The notes beneath the pieces are model-generated. The model was not told the DNA's origin. It ran no database searches and saw only the letters and a list, made by a program, of their open reading frames with translations. A stretch of DNA of 64,000 nt from Myxococcus stipitatus (GTDB taxonomy: Bacteria > Myxococcota > Myxococcia > Myxococcales > Myxococcaceae): the NCBI RefSeq assembly GCF_037414475.1, contig NZ_CP147913.1:6756001-6820000 (forward strand), read 5' to 3'. This document shows, piece by piece, positions 44,274 to 52,491 of this stretch; the stretch's first letter is position 1, and the number at the start of each line of letters is the position of its first letter. The translations under genes were made by a program, and so were the position numbers.

Positions 44274-45458
44274 ATGAAGCCGTTCGACATCCCCACCGAG
44301 CCCCGTGTCATCGAGATGGCCTGGCCCACCCGCATCGTCCTGGGCGCGGGAGCACTTCAGCGGCTGCCCGCGCAAGCACAGCGGTTGAAGATGAAGAGAC
44401 CCCTGCTCGTGACGGACGCGGGGGTGGTGAAGGCGGGGCTCGCCTCGCGTGTGCTGGAGGTGATGAAGGCTGCGGGCGTCGAGTGCGCTGTCTTCGATGG
44501 CGTCGAGCCCAACCCCACGGAGAAGGATGTCTTCGCGGGATTGGAGGTCTACCGCCGACACGACTGTGACGGGCTCATCGCGCTGGGTGGTGGCAGCGCG
44601 CTGGACGCGGGCAAGCTGGTGCAGTTGCTCTCCACCCACGAGCCGCCGCTCAGCCGCTACGACGACGCGAAGGGCGGGGACCAGTTCGTCCGGGACGATG
44701 TGCCGCCGCTCATCGCCATCCCCACCACCGCGGGCACGGGCTCGGAAGTGGGCCGCTCCGGCGTGGTGACGCTGGAGGACACGGGCCGCAAGACGGTGAT
44801 TTTCAGTCCGCACCTGTTGCCCCGCGCCGCCATCGTCGACCCCGAGCTGACGTTGGGGCTGCCTCCGGGCGTCACCGCCGCCACGGGCATGGATGCCTTC
44901 ACCCATTGCCTGGAGGCGTACCTGGCCAGCGGCTTCCATCCGCTCGCGGACGCGGTGGCCATCGACGGAATCCAACGCGTGGGCCGCTCACTGATGACGG
45001 CCGTGCGCGAAGGGGACAACCTCGCGGCTCGCACGGACATGATGGTGGCGGCGATGGAGGGCGCCATGGCCTTTCAGAAGGGACTGGGCGCGTGTCACTC
45101 ACTGGCCCATGCGCTGACGCCCATCTCCGGTGTCCATCACGGGCTCGCCAACGCCGTCGTGTTGCCGGTGGTGATGGAGTTCAACCGGGCCACGAGCACC
45201 GCGCGTCTGGCGCGTGTGGCGGTGGCCATGGGGGATTCGTCCAATGCGCGGGAGGAGGTGCTCGCGAGCAACGCCATCGACCGGGTGCGCAAGCTCAACG
45301 CGGCCATCGGAATCCCCGCGCGGCTTCGCGACGTGGGTGTTCGCGAGGAGGACCTGCCACGCATCGCCGACAAGGCCTTCCAGGATGCATCACATCAGTG
45401 CAACCCGCGGAAGGTGACGGAGGCCGACCTGCTGGCCCTGGCGCGAGAGGCCTGGTGA
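44274..45458 (+). CDS. Iron-containing alcohol dehydrogenase
   Basis: The start is ATG 44274, preceded by GGGAGGAACCCGAG; an ATG at 44250 overlapping the GS stop is the alternative. The 394-residue protein is a group III Fe-ADH. The NAD-binding part has LIALGGGSALDAGKLVQLLS, and PTTAGTGSEVGRSGVVTLED follows. Metal-ligand histidines lie in THCLEAYLAS, CHSLAHALTPISGVHHGLAN and near the C-terminus. It is co-transcribed with the GS-like gene and would turn an alcohol, perhaps gamma-glutamylated, into an aldehyde for the ALDH. Confidence 0.92.
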   Translation: MKPFDIPTEPRVIEMAWPTRIVLGAGALQRLPAQAQRLKMKRPLLVTDAGVVKAGLASRVLEVMKAAGVECAVFDGVEPNPTEKDVFAGLEVYRRHDCDGLIALGGGSALDAGKLVQLLSTHEPPLSRYDDAKGGDQFVRDDVPPLIAIPTTAGTGSEVGRSGVVTLEDTGRKTVIFSPHLLPRAAIVDPELTLGLPPGVTAATGMDAFTHCLEAYLASGFHPLADAVAIDGIQRVGRSLMTAVREGDNLAARTDMMVAAMEGAMAFQKGLGACHSLAHALTPISGVHHGLANAVVLPVVMEFNRATSTARLARVAVAMGDSSNAREEVLASNAIDRVRKLNAAIGIPARLRDVGVREEDLPRIADKAFQDASHQCNPRKVTEADLLALAREAW

Positions 45459-45518
45459 GGTGAGGCGGCGTCCCGGGGAGGTGGGCGCCTCCCTCTGGGA
45501 GACGGCGGACGACGGGGG

Positions 45519-46109
45519 TTACTTGCCCTCGTCGGAGGCCGCGGGCTGCGTGCCCGTGGGGTTGTTGACCTTGTTCACGGGGACACCCATGCCCGTGTTT
45601 TCCACGGGGCCCGAGCCTCCCCTGGGAGCGTCTCCTCCTGGCGGAGTGACCTGGGCCTCCACGGTGGGGAGCTCGGGGACGAAATCCAACATCTCCACAT
45701 GGACGCGTCCGGGCAGGCGCAGGTCGATGGCGCTGATGCTCTCCTGCGCGCGCAAGTCATAGAGCTGCTGCGCGACGGGACCCGCGGGAATCCGGTCGTC
45801 GGAGAAGAAGACGTAGACCTTGACCTTCCCCTCCTGCGTGGGGATGCGGAAGCTGGTGTTGGCGACGGGCTTCTTCGCGTCGCAGCGGATGGAGCGGTTC
45901 TCCTTCGTCAACGTGAGCTGACGGATGACGCCCTTCTCCGACACCGTGTAGAGCATGCAGTAGGGAAGCTGGCCGTCGGAGGGGATGACCTCCATCGTGG
46001 CCGGGCCGGTCTTGCGAATCTGCGCCCGCGTCGGTTTGTCGTCTTGCAGTCTGTCCTGGCAACTCGCGCCCACCGCCGCAATCGCCAGCACCGCGCTCCA
46101 GCGCTTCAT
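45519..46109 (-). CDS. Hypothetical lipoprotein
   Basis: The start is ATG 46109 (GGGAGGAACAC upstream), giving 196 residues with the lipobox GASC. The mature domain (about 35-150) is beta-rich, with VIPSDGQLPYCMLYTVSEKG and KVKVYVFFSDDRIPAGPVAQ. A Gly/Pro tail follows (TPPGGDAPRGGSGPV). I do not recognise the family. It converges with the alcohol dehydrogenase gene, 60 bases away. Confidence 0.75.
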   Translation of the reverse strand: MKRWSAVLAIAAVGASCQDRLQDDKPTRAQIRKTGPATMEVIPSDGQLPYCMLYTVSEKGVIRQLTLTKENRSIRCDAKKPVANTSFRIPTQEGKVKVYVFFSDDRIPAGPVAQQLYDLRAQESISAIDLRLPGRVHVEMLDFVPELPTVEAQVTPPGGDAPRGGSGPVENTGMGVPVNKVNNPTGTQPAASDEGK

Positions 46110-46344
46110 GTGTTCCTCCCGGGGCGTGGAAGATCCACCATTCGCGGTCGCCAGACTACTTCGAGCTTCAGAATCGGGGGGAGACCAACCGGCCGCCCGC
46201 TCCCCCACCACCCAACGGAAAGACCGCAAGTATACATCCGCTCAGTTCATCCCAAGGCCGAGCACACGGTGGGTCCGGGCACCCCGGAGTGCTCGAGAGA
46301 CGAACGGGCCGCACGCCTGGTGGGCCCCTCCGGCCCTCCACCCC

Positions 46345-47547
46345 TCAGTCGAGCGGAGGAAGGGCTTGCTCGATGAGGTCAGCGGCGCGCCTGACACCCC
46401 CTTCGTCATGAAGCTCGCGTTGGAGCGCTGCTGCTTGCTCCATGAAGCGTGGCTCACGGATGAGGCGTTCGAACGCAGCGCGCAATGCCTCCGCGGTGGC
46501 CTGGGCGGTGTCGAGCCGCAGTCCGACTCCGAGCTCGACGATGCGGTCCGCGTTGGCGAACTGGTCGGTGGCCTGAGGCACGGCGAGCATCGGCTTGCCA
46601 CACCACAAACCCTCCTGCGCGCTGCCCATGCCCGCGTGGGTGATGAAGACGTCCGACTGCTTGAGCACCGACAACTGCGGCAGCCACGGGTGCACCTCGA
46701 AGTTGGAGGGAATCTCCCCCAACGCGGAGCGCTCGAGATGACGGCCGATGTTGAGCACCACGTGCAGGTCCTCCCGCTCACCGAAGGCCGCCATGCACCG
46801 GCGATAGAACTCGGGCTGATTCGTGAAGGTGGAGCCCAGTGAGATGAGCAGCACCTTCTTCGCGTGAGCGGGGCGGCTCCAGGTTCCTTGCGCCGTGCGT
46901 TGTTCGTCGAAGCATGGCCCCACGAACGTGTAGCGCTTCGGGTCCACCCGCGCGGCCTGAGGTTGCATCACGCGGGGAATGAGCACGAGCGAGCGCGGTG
47001 GCAATCCCACGAAGAGGGTGGAGTCCGTCTGCGCCACGCCGCAGTCCTTCAGCCATTCGGAGAAGCGGCGGTAGTAGGCGGCGCCACCGGGGGCCGCGCG
47101 CAGCGACTCCATCATCCCCGCCATCTCCTCGGTGTAGCCCTCCCACGCGACATAGGTGGGTGAGAGCTGCACGGCGGGGCGTCCCCAGTTCTCCGCGAGG
47201 ATGCGCGCGACGAAGCCCGCGATGTCGTAGAGGAACAGGTCCGGCCGGTCCTTCTCGTAGGCCGCGCGGAGCCGGGGCAACTGCTCCATCGCATCGTCGA
47301 GGAACACCGAGAGCTGCCCGATGGTGTCCTCCGGCCACTCCCGTCCCGGCATTCCCTCTCGAGGCAACGTCGACGGGTAGGGCACCAGCTCCGCCCCGGT
47401 CCGCGTGATGGTCTCCCCGAAGGACGCGTCATTGGCGTAGGTGACTCGATGGCCTCGGGCGACCAGCTCGCGCATGACCTCCAGGCTCGGATTCACATGG
47501 CCATGCGCCGGAATACTCACCATGGCGATATGGGCTCGGCGTCGCAT
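46345..47547 (-). CDS. MGT-family glycosyltransferase (GT1, UGT-like)
   Basis: A 400-residue GT1 enzyme from ATG 47547 (excellent AAGGAGG). The N-terminal acceptor half has MVSIPAHGHVNPSLEVMREL. The donor half has the PSPG-like motif VFITHAGMGSAQEGLWCGKP, then PQATDQFANADRIVELGVG. This is the macrolide-glycosyltransferase group, which transfers sugars to natural products and can inactivate antibiotics. It is divergent from a TetR regulator across 123 bases that hold a palindrome, so the pair looks like a small-molecule-inducible detoxification unit. Confidence 0.9.
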   Translation of the reverse strand: MRRRAHIAMVSIPAHGHVNPSLEVMRELVARGHRVTYANDASFGETITRTGAELVPYPSTLPREGMPGREWPEDTIGQLSVFLDDAMEQLPRLRAAYEKDRPDLFLYDIAGFVARILAENWGRPAVQLSPTYVAWEGYTEEMAGMMESLRAAPGGAAYYRRFSEWLKDCGVAQTDSTLFVGLPPRSLVLIPRVMQPQAARVDPKRYTFVGPCFDEQRTAQGTWSRPAHAKKVLLISLGSTFTNQPEFYRRCMAAFGEREDLHVVLNIGRHLERSALGEIPSNFEVHPWLPQLSVLKQSDVFITHAGMGSAQEGLWCGKPMLAVPQATDQFANADRIVELGVGLRLDTAQATAEALRAAFERLIREPRFMEQAAALQRELHDEGGVRRAADLIEQALPPLD

Positions 47548-47570
47548 GGGGCTCCTCCTTGGATTGGAGA

Positions 47571-47587
47571 CGAGACGGGTCGTCTCG
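47571..47587. promoter_or_regulatory. 17-bp palindrome, likely TetR operator
   Basis: CGAGACG-GGT-CGTCTCG is a perfect inverted repeat between the two divergent genes, 24 bases from the glycosyltransferase start. A further half-site GACGAGACG appears near 47625. The size and placement fit a TetR dimer site that would control both genes. Confidence 0.65.
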
Positions 47588-47670
47588 ACATTGGCCAAGA
47601 TGAGGGGCAGGGTGCTGATTGTCAAGACGAGACGTTGCGTGTCGCCACGGTCTCGCTACCGTGAGAGGTC

Positions 47671-48285
47671 ATGAGCGAAGGCGGCAAGACACCGGATGTG
47701 GGGCGGCGCAGCGAGCGTTCGCACCAGGCCATCTTGAAGGCGGTGGTGGAGCTGGTGGGGGAGCAGGGCTATGCGCGGCTGACCATCGAGGCCATCGCCG
47801 CGCGCGCGGGCGTGGGCAAGCAGACCATCTACCGCTGGTGGCCGAACAAGGGCCTGCTGGTGCTGGATGCCTTCGCGGCGCTGATGGGGGAGGCCGTGCC
47901 GCTGCCCGACACGGGCGACGTGGTGGCGGACTTGAAGCTCGTGCTGCGCGCCACGGCCGCCGAGCTCTGTTCGCCGCGCTTCGAGGTTCCTTCCCGCGCG
48001 CTCACCGCCGAGTCGCAGTTGGACCCGGCCCTGGCGAAGCAGTTCGTGGACACGCTGCTGCGGCCGAGCCTGGAGGTCACGAAGGAGCGGCTGCGCGTGG
48101 CGCAGCGCGCGGGGCAGGTGGCCGCGGGCGTGGACCTGGACATCGCGGTGGAGCTGCTGGTCGGTCCGCTCTTCCACCGCTGGCTGTTGCGCACGGCCCC
48201 GCTCACGCCGGAGTACGCGGAGACGGTGGCGGAGTACGCGTTGGCGGCCCTGCGCCCCCCTGGGACCTCGGGGAGCGCGGGCTGA
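47671..48285 (+). CDS. TetR-family transcriptional regulator
   Basis: A 204-residue TetR regulator. The N-terminal helix-turn-helix is LTIEAIAARAGVGKQTIYRW (about 37-56). The C-terminal ligand domain (about 70-195) is of the TetR_C_11-like type. It is divergent from the glycosyltransferase gene and probably represses it, and perhaps itself, through the palindrome between them. The C-terminal sequence gives no clue to the inducer. Confidence 0.92.
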   Translation: MSEGGKTPDVGRRSERSHQAILKAVVELVGEQGYARLTIEAIAARAGVGKQTIYRWWPNKGLLVLDAFAALMGEAVPLPDTGDVVADLKLVLRATAAELCSPRFEVPSRALTAESQLDPALAKQFVDTLLRPSLEVTKERLRVAQRAGQVAAGVDLDIAVELLVGPLFHRWLLRTAPLTPEYAETVAEYALAALRPPGTSGSAG

Positions 48286-48300
48286 AGCCTTGCGTCGCGC

Positions 48301-48981
48301 TCACTTCATGCTGGGGCTGGGGCCTCCCATGCCGGGGCACTTGCCGTGCTGCATCTGGTCGGCCGCCATGTGGATTTCGCTGCTGAGCTCCTTCTGCTTC
48401 TTGGGGTCCAGCGCGGTGTAGACGATGACGACGCCATCCGGCGTGTCCTGGACGCTGGCGCTCGCGGGCATCGTCGGCGCGCCGGCCATGCCCGCGCCGC
48501 CCATGCCCGTCTCGTCCAGGCCGTCCTGCTCCTCGAACTGGCTGTTGCCCAGGTCCTCGCGCTGAGCTTCCTGCATGGGCGTCGCGTTGGTGGAGCTGGC
48601 GCGCCGTTGGGTCGCGGTCGCCTGTTCATGGAGCATGCGGCGGCTGCGCTGCTGGATTTCGGGCACCTGTGTGGGCTCTGGTGTGTTGAGCGTGAGGGCC
48701 ACGCCCTCGGGCACGTCCTCGGCCTTGGCCGTGGCGCCGGGGACCGTCATGGGACAGTTCTCGTCGGCGACGCTCTGGGGCTTGCCCTGGGATTTGGACG
48801 ACGAGGAGGTTCCCGACGGAGGCGCCGCCTGGGCCGTGGGGGAGGACGACGAGGATGGAGCAGGCTGGGTGCTCGCCTGCGACTCCGCGCCCTTTGATTG
48901 CGAGCCCCGCTTGGAACAGCCGGCCGAGAAACAAAGCACCGCGGACACGGCGAGAATCGACGGAACCTTGAGCAGATGCAT
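48301..48981 (-). CDS. Hypothetical lipoprotein with Ser/Pro-rich linker
   Basis: The start is ATG 48981 (GAGGGGGGAAC upstream) and the protein has 226 residues. The lipobox is FSAGC. A Ser/Thr/Pro-rich linker (about 25-70) leads to a domain with VPEGVALTLNTPEPTQVPEI and DTPDGVVIVYTALDPKKQKE, which look like two related halves. The C-terminus is Met/Gly-rich. The function is unknown. It is convergent with the TetR gene, 15 bases away. Confidence 0.78.
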   Translation of the reverse strand: MHLLKVPSILAVSAVLCFSAGCSKRGSQSKGAESQASTQPAPSSSSSPTAQAAPPSGTSSSSKSQGKPQSVADENCPMTVPGATAKAEDVPEGVALTLNTPEPTQVPEIQQRSRRMLHEQATATQRRASSTNATPMQEAQREDLGNSQFEEQDGLDETGMGGAGMAGAPTMPASASVQDTPDGVVIVYTALDPKKQKELSSEIHMAADQMQHGKCPGMGGPSPSMK

Positions 48982-49153
48982 GGTGGATGTTCCCCCCTCG
49001 GGCGTGAGCCCGTCCTGCGGAAGGTGGGCAGGGTGGCCCGTCGCCGGCAATGCACCTCCATGGAGGCGCTCGCCGCAGGCCCCTCCCCGGGGATGGACCC
49101 CGTCATTCCAAAGCAGACACCCCGAGGACCGTGGGGCCCTCGAGACAGGACTG

Positions 49154-51001
49154 TTATTGGAGGGGCTCGGGCCGGACGTAGACGACGACTTGCGGTGTCT
49201 CGTCCAGGTACAGACCCATGGTGGGCGTGCGCGTGCCGAACGCCTGCCACGTGTTGAATTCGAACTCTCGAAACTCCTGGTGGTACTGGTACGCGACGAT
49301 GTCCGCCTCGAACGGGCTGCCCACCGGGCGCAGGTCGGGGCGCAGCATGCCGTTGCGCTGGTAGTCGCGGAACGAGCCCCCGTGGACTTCATGCAGGAAC
49401 AACCGCGCGCCCGGCTTCGCGTGCTCGTTGATCCACGGCAGCACGCCGGTGACATGGCTGGACCAGAACTGCCGCTGCATCCCCAGCGTCGCCGCGCCCG
49501 GCAGTCCACCCGCGAGCTCCGAGTACGCCGCCGTGCCGTAGGGGAACACGCGCGCCGAGTACACCAGTGCGGGTGTCAGCAGCACCGCGAACACGGGCAC
49601 CGACACCGCGAGGCCCGGGAGCGAAGGCCAGCGCGCGCGCAGCCGCTCCACCAGGGCCACGCAACCTCGGGACACCGCCTGTCCCGCGAGCAGGCCCAGG
49701 AACACCATGGATGGGAACCAGTGCTTCACGCCGCCGAAGTGCGGCACCTGGGGATGGCTGATGACGAGGATGGACGCCACCGCGTTCACCCCCACCAGCG
49801 CCTCGGCCATCGTCACCGGAGGAACCCACGCGCGCGTCTTCTCGAACTGGCTCAGCAGCACCCGGGCCGCGAGCGCGAGGAAGCCCGTCACCATCGGCGC
49901 GAAGAGGCTGGTGGGCACGGTGAGCGCCGTCTTCACCAGCACATAGGCCAAGGGGAAGGGCGGCTCGCGCAGCAGCGTGCCCAGATAGAACCAGGCGTAG
50001 TGATTGTGCTTCGCGTGGAACGCCAGGTACCACGCGGTGCGGTCCACCGGCTGGTGCCAGAGATAGGGCCAGTGCAGGTAGAAGAGGACGGGGCCCAGCA
50101 CCGCCATCGCCGCGATGGGGACCAGCGCGCGTGTCACCCGCACGTTGACCTTCTCCAGCCCCTTCAGCGTCCACGCTCCGCCCGCGGCCAGCCCCACGAA
50201 CAGCAGGGAGTGAGGGCTGAGCAGGAAGAACTTCTGCTGGAAGCCCTCGCTGCCACCCAGTGACAGCACCAGCAGCCCGTAGAGCACCGCCACCGAGGCG
50301 AACACGCCCACGAAGCGCAGCAGCCACGAGCGCGCCTCGGGCTCGCTCTCGCTCGCCGACCACGCGCGCCACAGCGCGAAGGGGGTCAGCACGAAGGGCA
50401 GGAACAAGGCGTTGTGCTTGGCGGTCAGCGCCAGTCCGAACGCGACACCACACGCGATGCCCCACCGCGTGTCCTCCAGCGCGCGCCAGAAGCAATACAC
50501 GACGAGCAGCCACAGCGCGGCCACCGGCAGGTCGAAGCACGCCAGCTCCGCGTTGAAGTACTGCCGCGGCACCAGCATGAAGGCGAACGCCGCGAACAGT
50601 CCGGCGGCGCGGCCATACAGCGCGCTTCCCAACAGGAAGCTCAGCGCGGGCACCACCGCCGCCAGCGCGAAGGCGGGCAGACGGAAGGCCGTGGCCGAGC
50701 GCATCCACCCCAACGTGTCGTGGAAGAGCAGGTGGCTCAGTCCAAACAGCGTCTTCATCAACGCGGGGTGCTCGTGGTTGTAGTCCCACGCGCGGACGAT
50801 GGCCGCGTCCGTCAGGGCCCTCGCGGGCGAGTGGAGGAGCTGACGGAACCAGCCCGCGTAGCTCTCCGCGGCGGCGAAGTAGACGCTCTCGTCGCGCGTG
50901 TAGCCCACCGCGGACTCCGTCAGCCACAGCGCCACGAAGGCCAGCGTCCACAGCGCCCACGCCGTGTATTTCTCGTCGCGAGTGGCGGGCCTGCCATTCA
51001 T
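49154..51001 (-). CDS. GT39-type multi-spanning glycosyltransferase
   Basis: A 615-residue protein from ATG 51001 (GGAGTGAAGGG upstream). The GT39 signature is an early loop with acidic residues (GYTRDESVYFAAAESY). About eleven to twelve transmembrane helices follow, then a periplasmic C-terminal domain of about 110 residues. Such enzymes (PMT, ArnT types) use polyprenyl-phosphate sugars to decorate proteins or lipid A. The next gene upstream overlaps it by four bases and encodes a membrane-anchored periplasmic protein, so the two are likely partners. Confidence 0.87.
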   Translation of the reverse strand: MNGRPATRDEKYTAWALWTLAFVALWLTESAVGYTRDESVYFAAAESYAGWFRQLLHSPARALTDAAIVRAWDYNHEHPALMKTLFGLSHLLFHDTLGWMRSATAFRLPAFALAAVVPALSFLLGSALYGRAAGLFAAFAFMLVPRQYFNAELACFDLPVAALWLLVVYCFWRALEDTRWGIACGVAFGLALTAKHNALFLPFVLTPFALWRAWSASESEPEARSWLLRFVGVFASVAVLYGLLVLSLGGSEGFQQKFFLLSPHSLLFVGLAAGGAWTLKGLEKVNVRVTRALVPIAAMAVLGPVLFYLHWPYLWHQPVDRTAWYLAFHAKHNHYAWFYLGTLLREPPFPLAYVLVKTALTVPTSLFAPMVTGFLALAARVLLSQFEKTRAWVPPVTMAEALVGVNAVASILVISHPQVPHFGGVKHWFPSMVFLGLLAGQAVSRGCVALVERLRARWPSLPGLAVSVPVFAVLLTPALVYSARVFPYGTAAYSELAGGLPGAATLGMQRQFWSSHVTGVLPWINEHAKPGARLFLHEVHGGSFRDYQRNGMLRPDLRPVGSPFEADIVAYQYHQEFREFEFNTWQAFGTRTPTMGLYLDETPQVVVYVRPEPLQ

Positions 51002-51945
51002 CCCTTCACTCCCACCACCGGCTCCAACGCCAGCACGTCCAGGCACACCTGCCGCCGGTCCGGATTCTCCGAACGGACCCAGACCTTCACGGTCCGCGCC
51101 TCACCCGGTGGCAGCATCACCTCCGACTTCTTCACGCCTTCCTGCCCGGGAGGTATCGCCACCTCCACGAGCGGCGCGCCGCTGGCCGCGTCCTCCACCC
51201 CCAGGAACGCCGTCGTCAGCTGCGCGTCCCGAGGAAACGCGTACTCGAAGATGATTCCGCCCTCGAGCCGCAGCCCCACGCCGCCGGGCACTCCGTCGAA
51301 CTCCGCCACCAGCCGGCGTGCTCCTCCAGGCGCGGGCATCCACAGGCAGTGGCGCGGCTCGTAGAAGATTTCGTGCCACTCGGTGGCCACGTACACGTTG
51401 CCGGGCCCGGGACACCGGTGCGCCGTTCCGTCGAAGGGGCAGGCCACACGCGCGCCATCCAGTGACTCCAGATACACGCGTGCTTTCGCAACCAGGTCCG
51501 CCGCGTTGAACTGGCGCGGACGATGACGGCCGTTCTCGTAGAGGCTCAGCGTCAGCGGGCCTTCCTGGAAGGCCGTGCCCATGGCGCGGCGCTCCGGGAG
51601 GAACTCCTTGAGGAACGCCGCTTCATCCGAGCGAGGCAGCTCCGGCTGGCCCAGCACCCAGACCCGCGGATGCGCGGACAGGTCATCGCGGTCCGAGCCG
51701 AGGTAGCCGTAGACGGGCAGCCCCGGCGGCACGAAGAGGCGGGCGCGCTCGGCCCACCAGGGGAAGAGCAGGACGGCGTCACCGGGGCGGCTTTCCGTCT
51801 TCAGCCGCTCCGCCACCGCGCGGTAGCTCTCCTCGGAGGGGAGCTTTCCGGGCAGCCGGAGGTGGAAGACGAGACACAGCAGCGCGATCACCAGCAGCCC
51901 CCCCAGCTCCAGGAGAGGCAGCGCGCGTTGGATGCTAGGACTTCG
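50998..51945 (-). CDS. Membrane-anchored periplasmic protein paired with GT39 enzyme
   Basis: The likely start is TTG 51945, overlapping the 3' end of carG by 11 bases; a longer frame to 52002 has no membrane-like N-terminus. The ~315-residue protein has one N-terminal helix (LPLLELGGLLVIALLCLVFH), then a soluble part. RLFVPPGLPVYGYLGSDRDD resembles the periplasmic segment of GT39 proteins, and a beta-rich C-terminal region ends near EPVVGVKG. It may present or sense the sugar acceptor. No catalytic motif was found. Confidence 0.7.
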   Translation of the reverse strand, partial: RSPSIQRALPLLELGGLLVIALLCLVFHLRLPGKLPSEESYRAVAERLKTESRPGDAVLLFPWWAERARLFVPPGLPVYGYLGSDRDDLSAHPRVWVLGQPELPRSDEAAFLKEFLPERRAMGTAFQEGPLTLSLYENGRHRPRQFNAADLVAKARVYLESLDGARVACPFDGTAHRCPGPGNVYVATEWHEIFYEPRHCLWMPAPGGARRLVAEFDGVPGGVGLRLEGGIIFEYAFPRDAQLTTAFLGVEDAASGAPLVEVAIPPGQEGVKKSEVMLPPGEARTVKVWVRSENPDRRQVCLDVLALEPVVGVKG

Positions 51946-52447
51946 CAAGGCGAATCTTCTGCTCGCTCTTTTCCCGGCAGAAGGTGCAGAAGATGGGCTC
52001 ACCCTGGGAGAAGGACGGCGTCCAGGGCGGGTACATCGAGCACCGCGGGTCCAGGCAGTGGTGCAGCTCCCACAGGTGACCCAGTTGGTGCAGCGCCTGG
52101 CGGGCCACCGGCTTGAAGCCGACCTCCAGGTCCTTGTGCGGCTGGGTGGTGATGACGGAGCGGTCCTTGCCCTGGCGCGCGAAGCCCGGGGTGGGGGCCG
52201 TGCCGCTGGGCAGCTCGCGCTCCTTGAGCTTGCGCGAGGTGAGCAGCAGCACCTTGTCGTCCTGATAGGCGCGAATGCCCTTCACCTGCTCCAGCAGTTT
52301 CTCGGCGTCCACCGGCTCGCCCAGGCCCGGAGGCATCTCGGCGGAGCCGGAGTGCTCGCTGCCCACGCCGAACGCCGTGTAGAGCGTCCGGTTGAGCTTG
52401 GCGAGCTGCTTGTCGTCGAAGGGGTCCAGCGTCACGACGCGAATCAC
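51935..52447 (-). CDS. carG: CarG, archaemetzincin-like zinc-binding regulator
   Basis: A 170-residue protein starting at GTG 52447. The motif HQLGHLWELHHC has the three histidines H120, H124 and H130, but the catalytic Glu is Q121 and the conserved Gly is E127. Cys ligands follow (C131, C136, C154, C157) as in archaemetzincins. This is the signature of Myxococcus CarG, which is not a protease but a partner of CarD in regulating light-induced carotenogenesis and fruiting body development. It lies 44 bases after carD, as in the known operon. Confidence 0.93.
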   Translation of the reverse strand: MIRVVTLDPFDDKQLAKLNRTLYTAFGVGSEHSGSAEMPPGLGEPVDAEKLLEQVKGIRAYQDDKVLLLTSRKLKERELPSGTAPTPGFARQGKDRSVITTQPHKDLEVGFKPVARQALHQLGHLWELHHCLDPRCSMYPPWTPSFSQGEPIFCTFCREKSEQKIRLAKS

Positions 52448-52491
52448 GGGGCGTCACCTCGGCGCAAAGGGCCGGCTTCCAATGTCGACTG

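Noticed and set aside
50414..51364. 316-codon plus-strand frame antisense to the GT39 genes
   Set aside because: No domain or ribosome site; the minus-strand genes have clear membrane topology.
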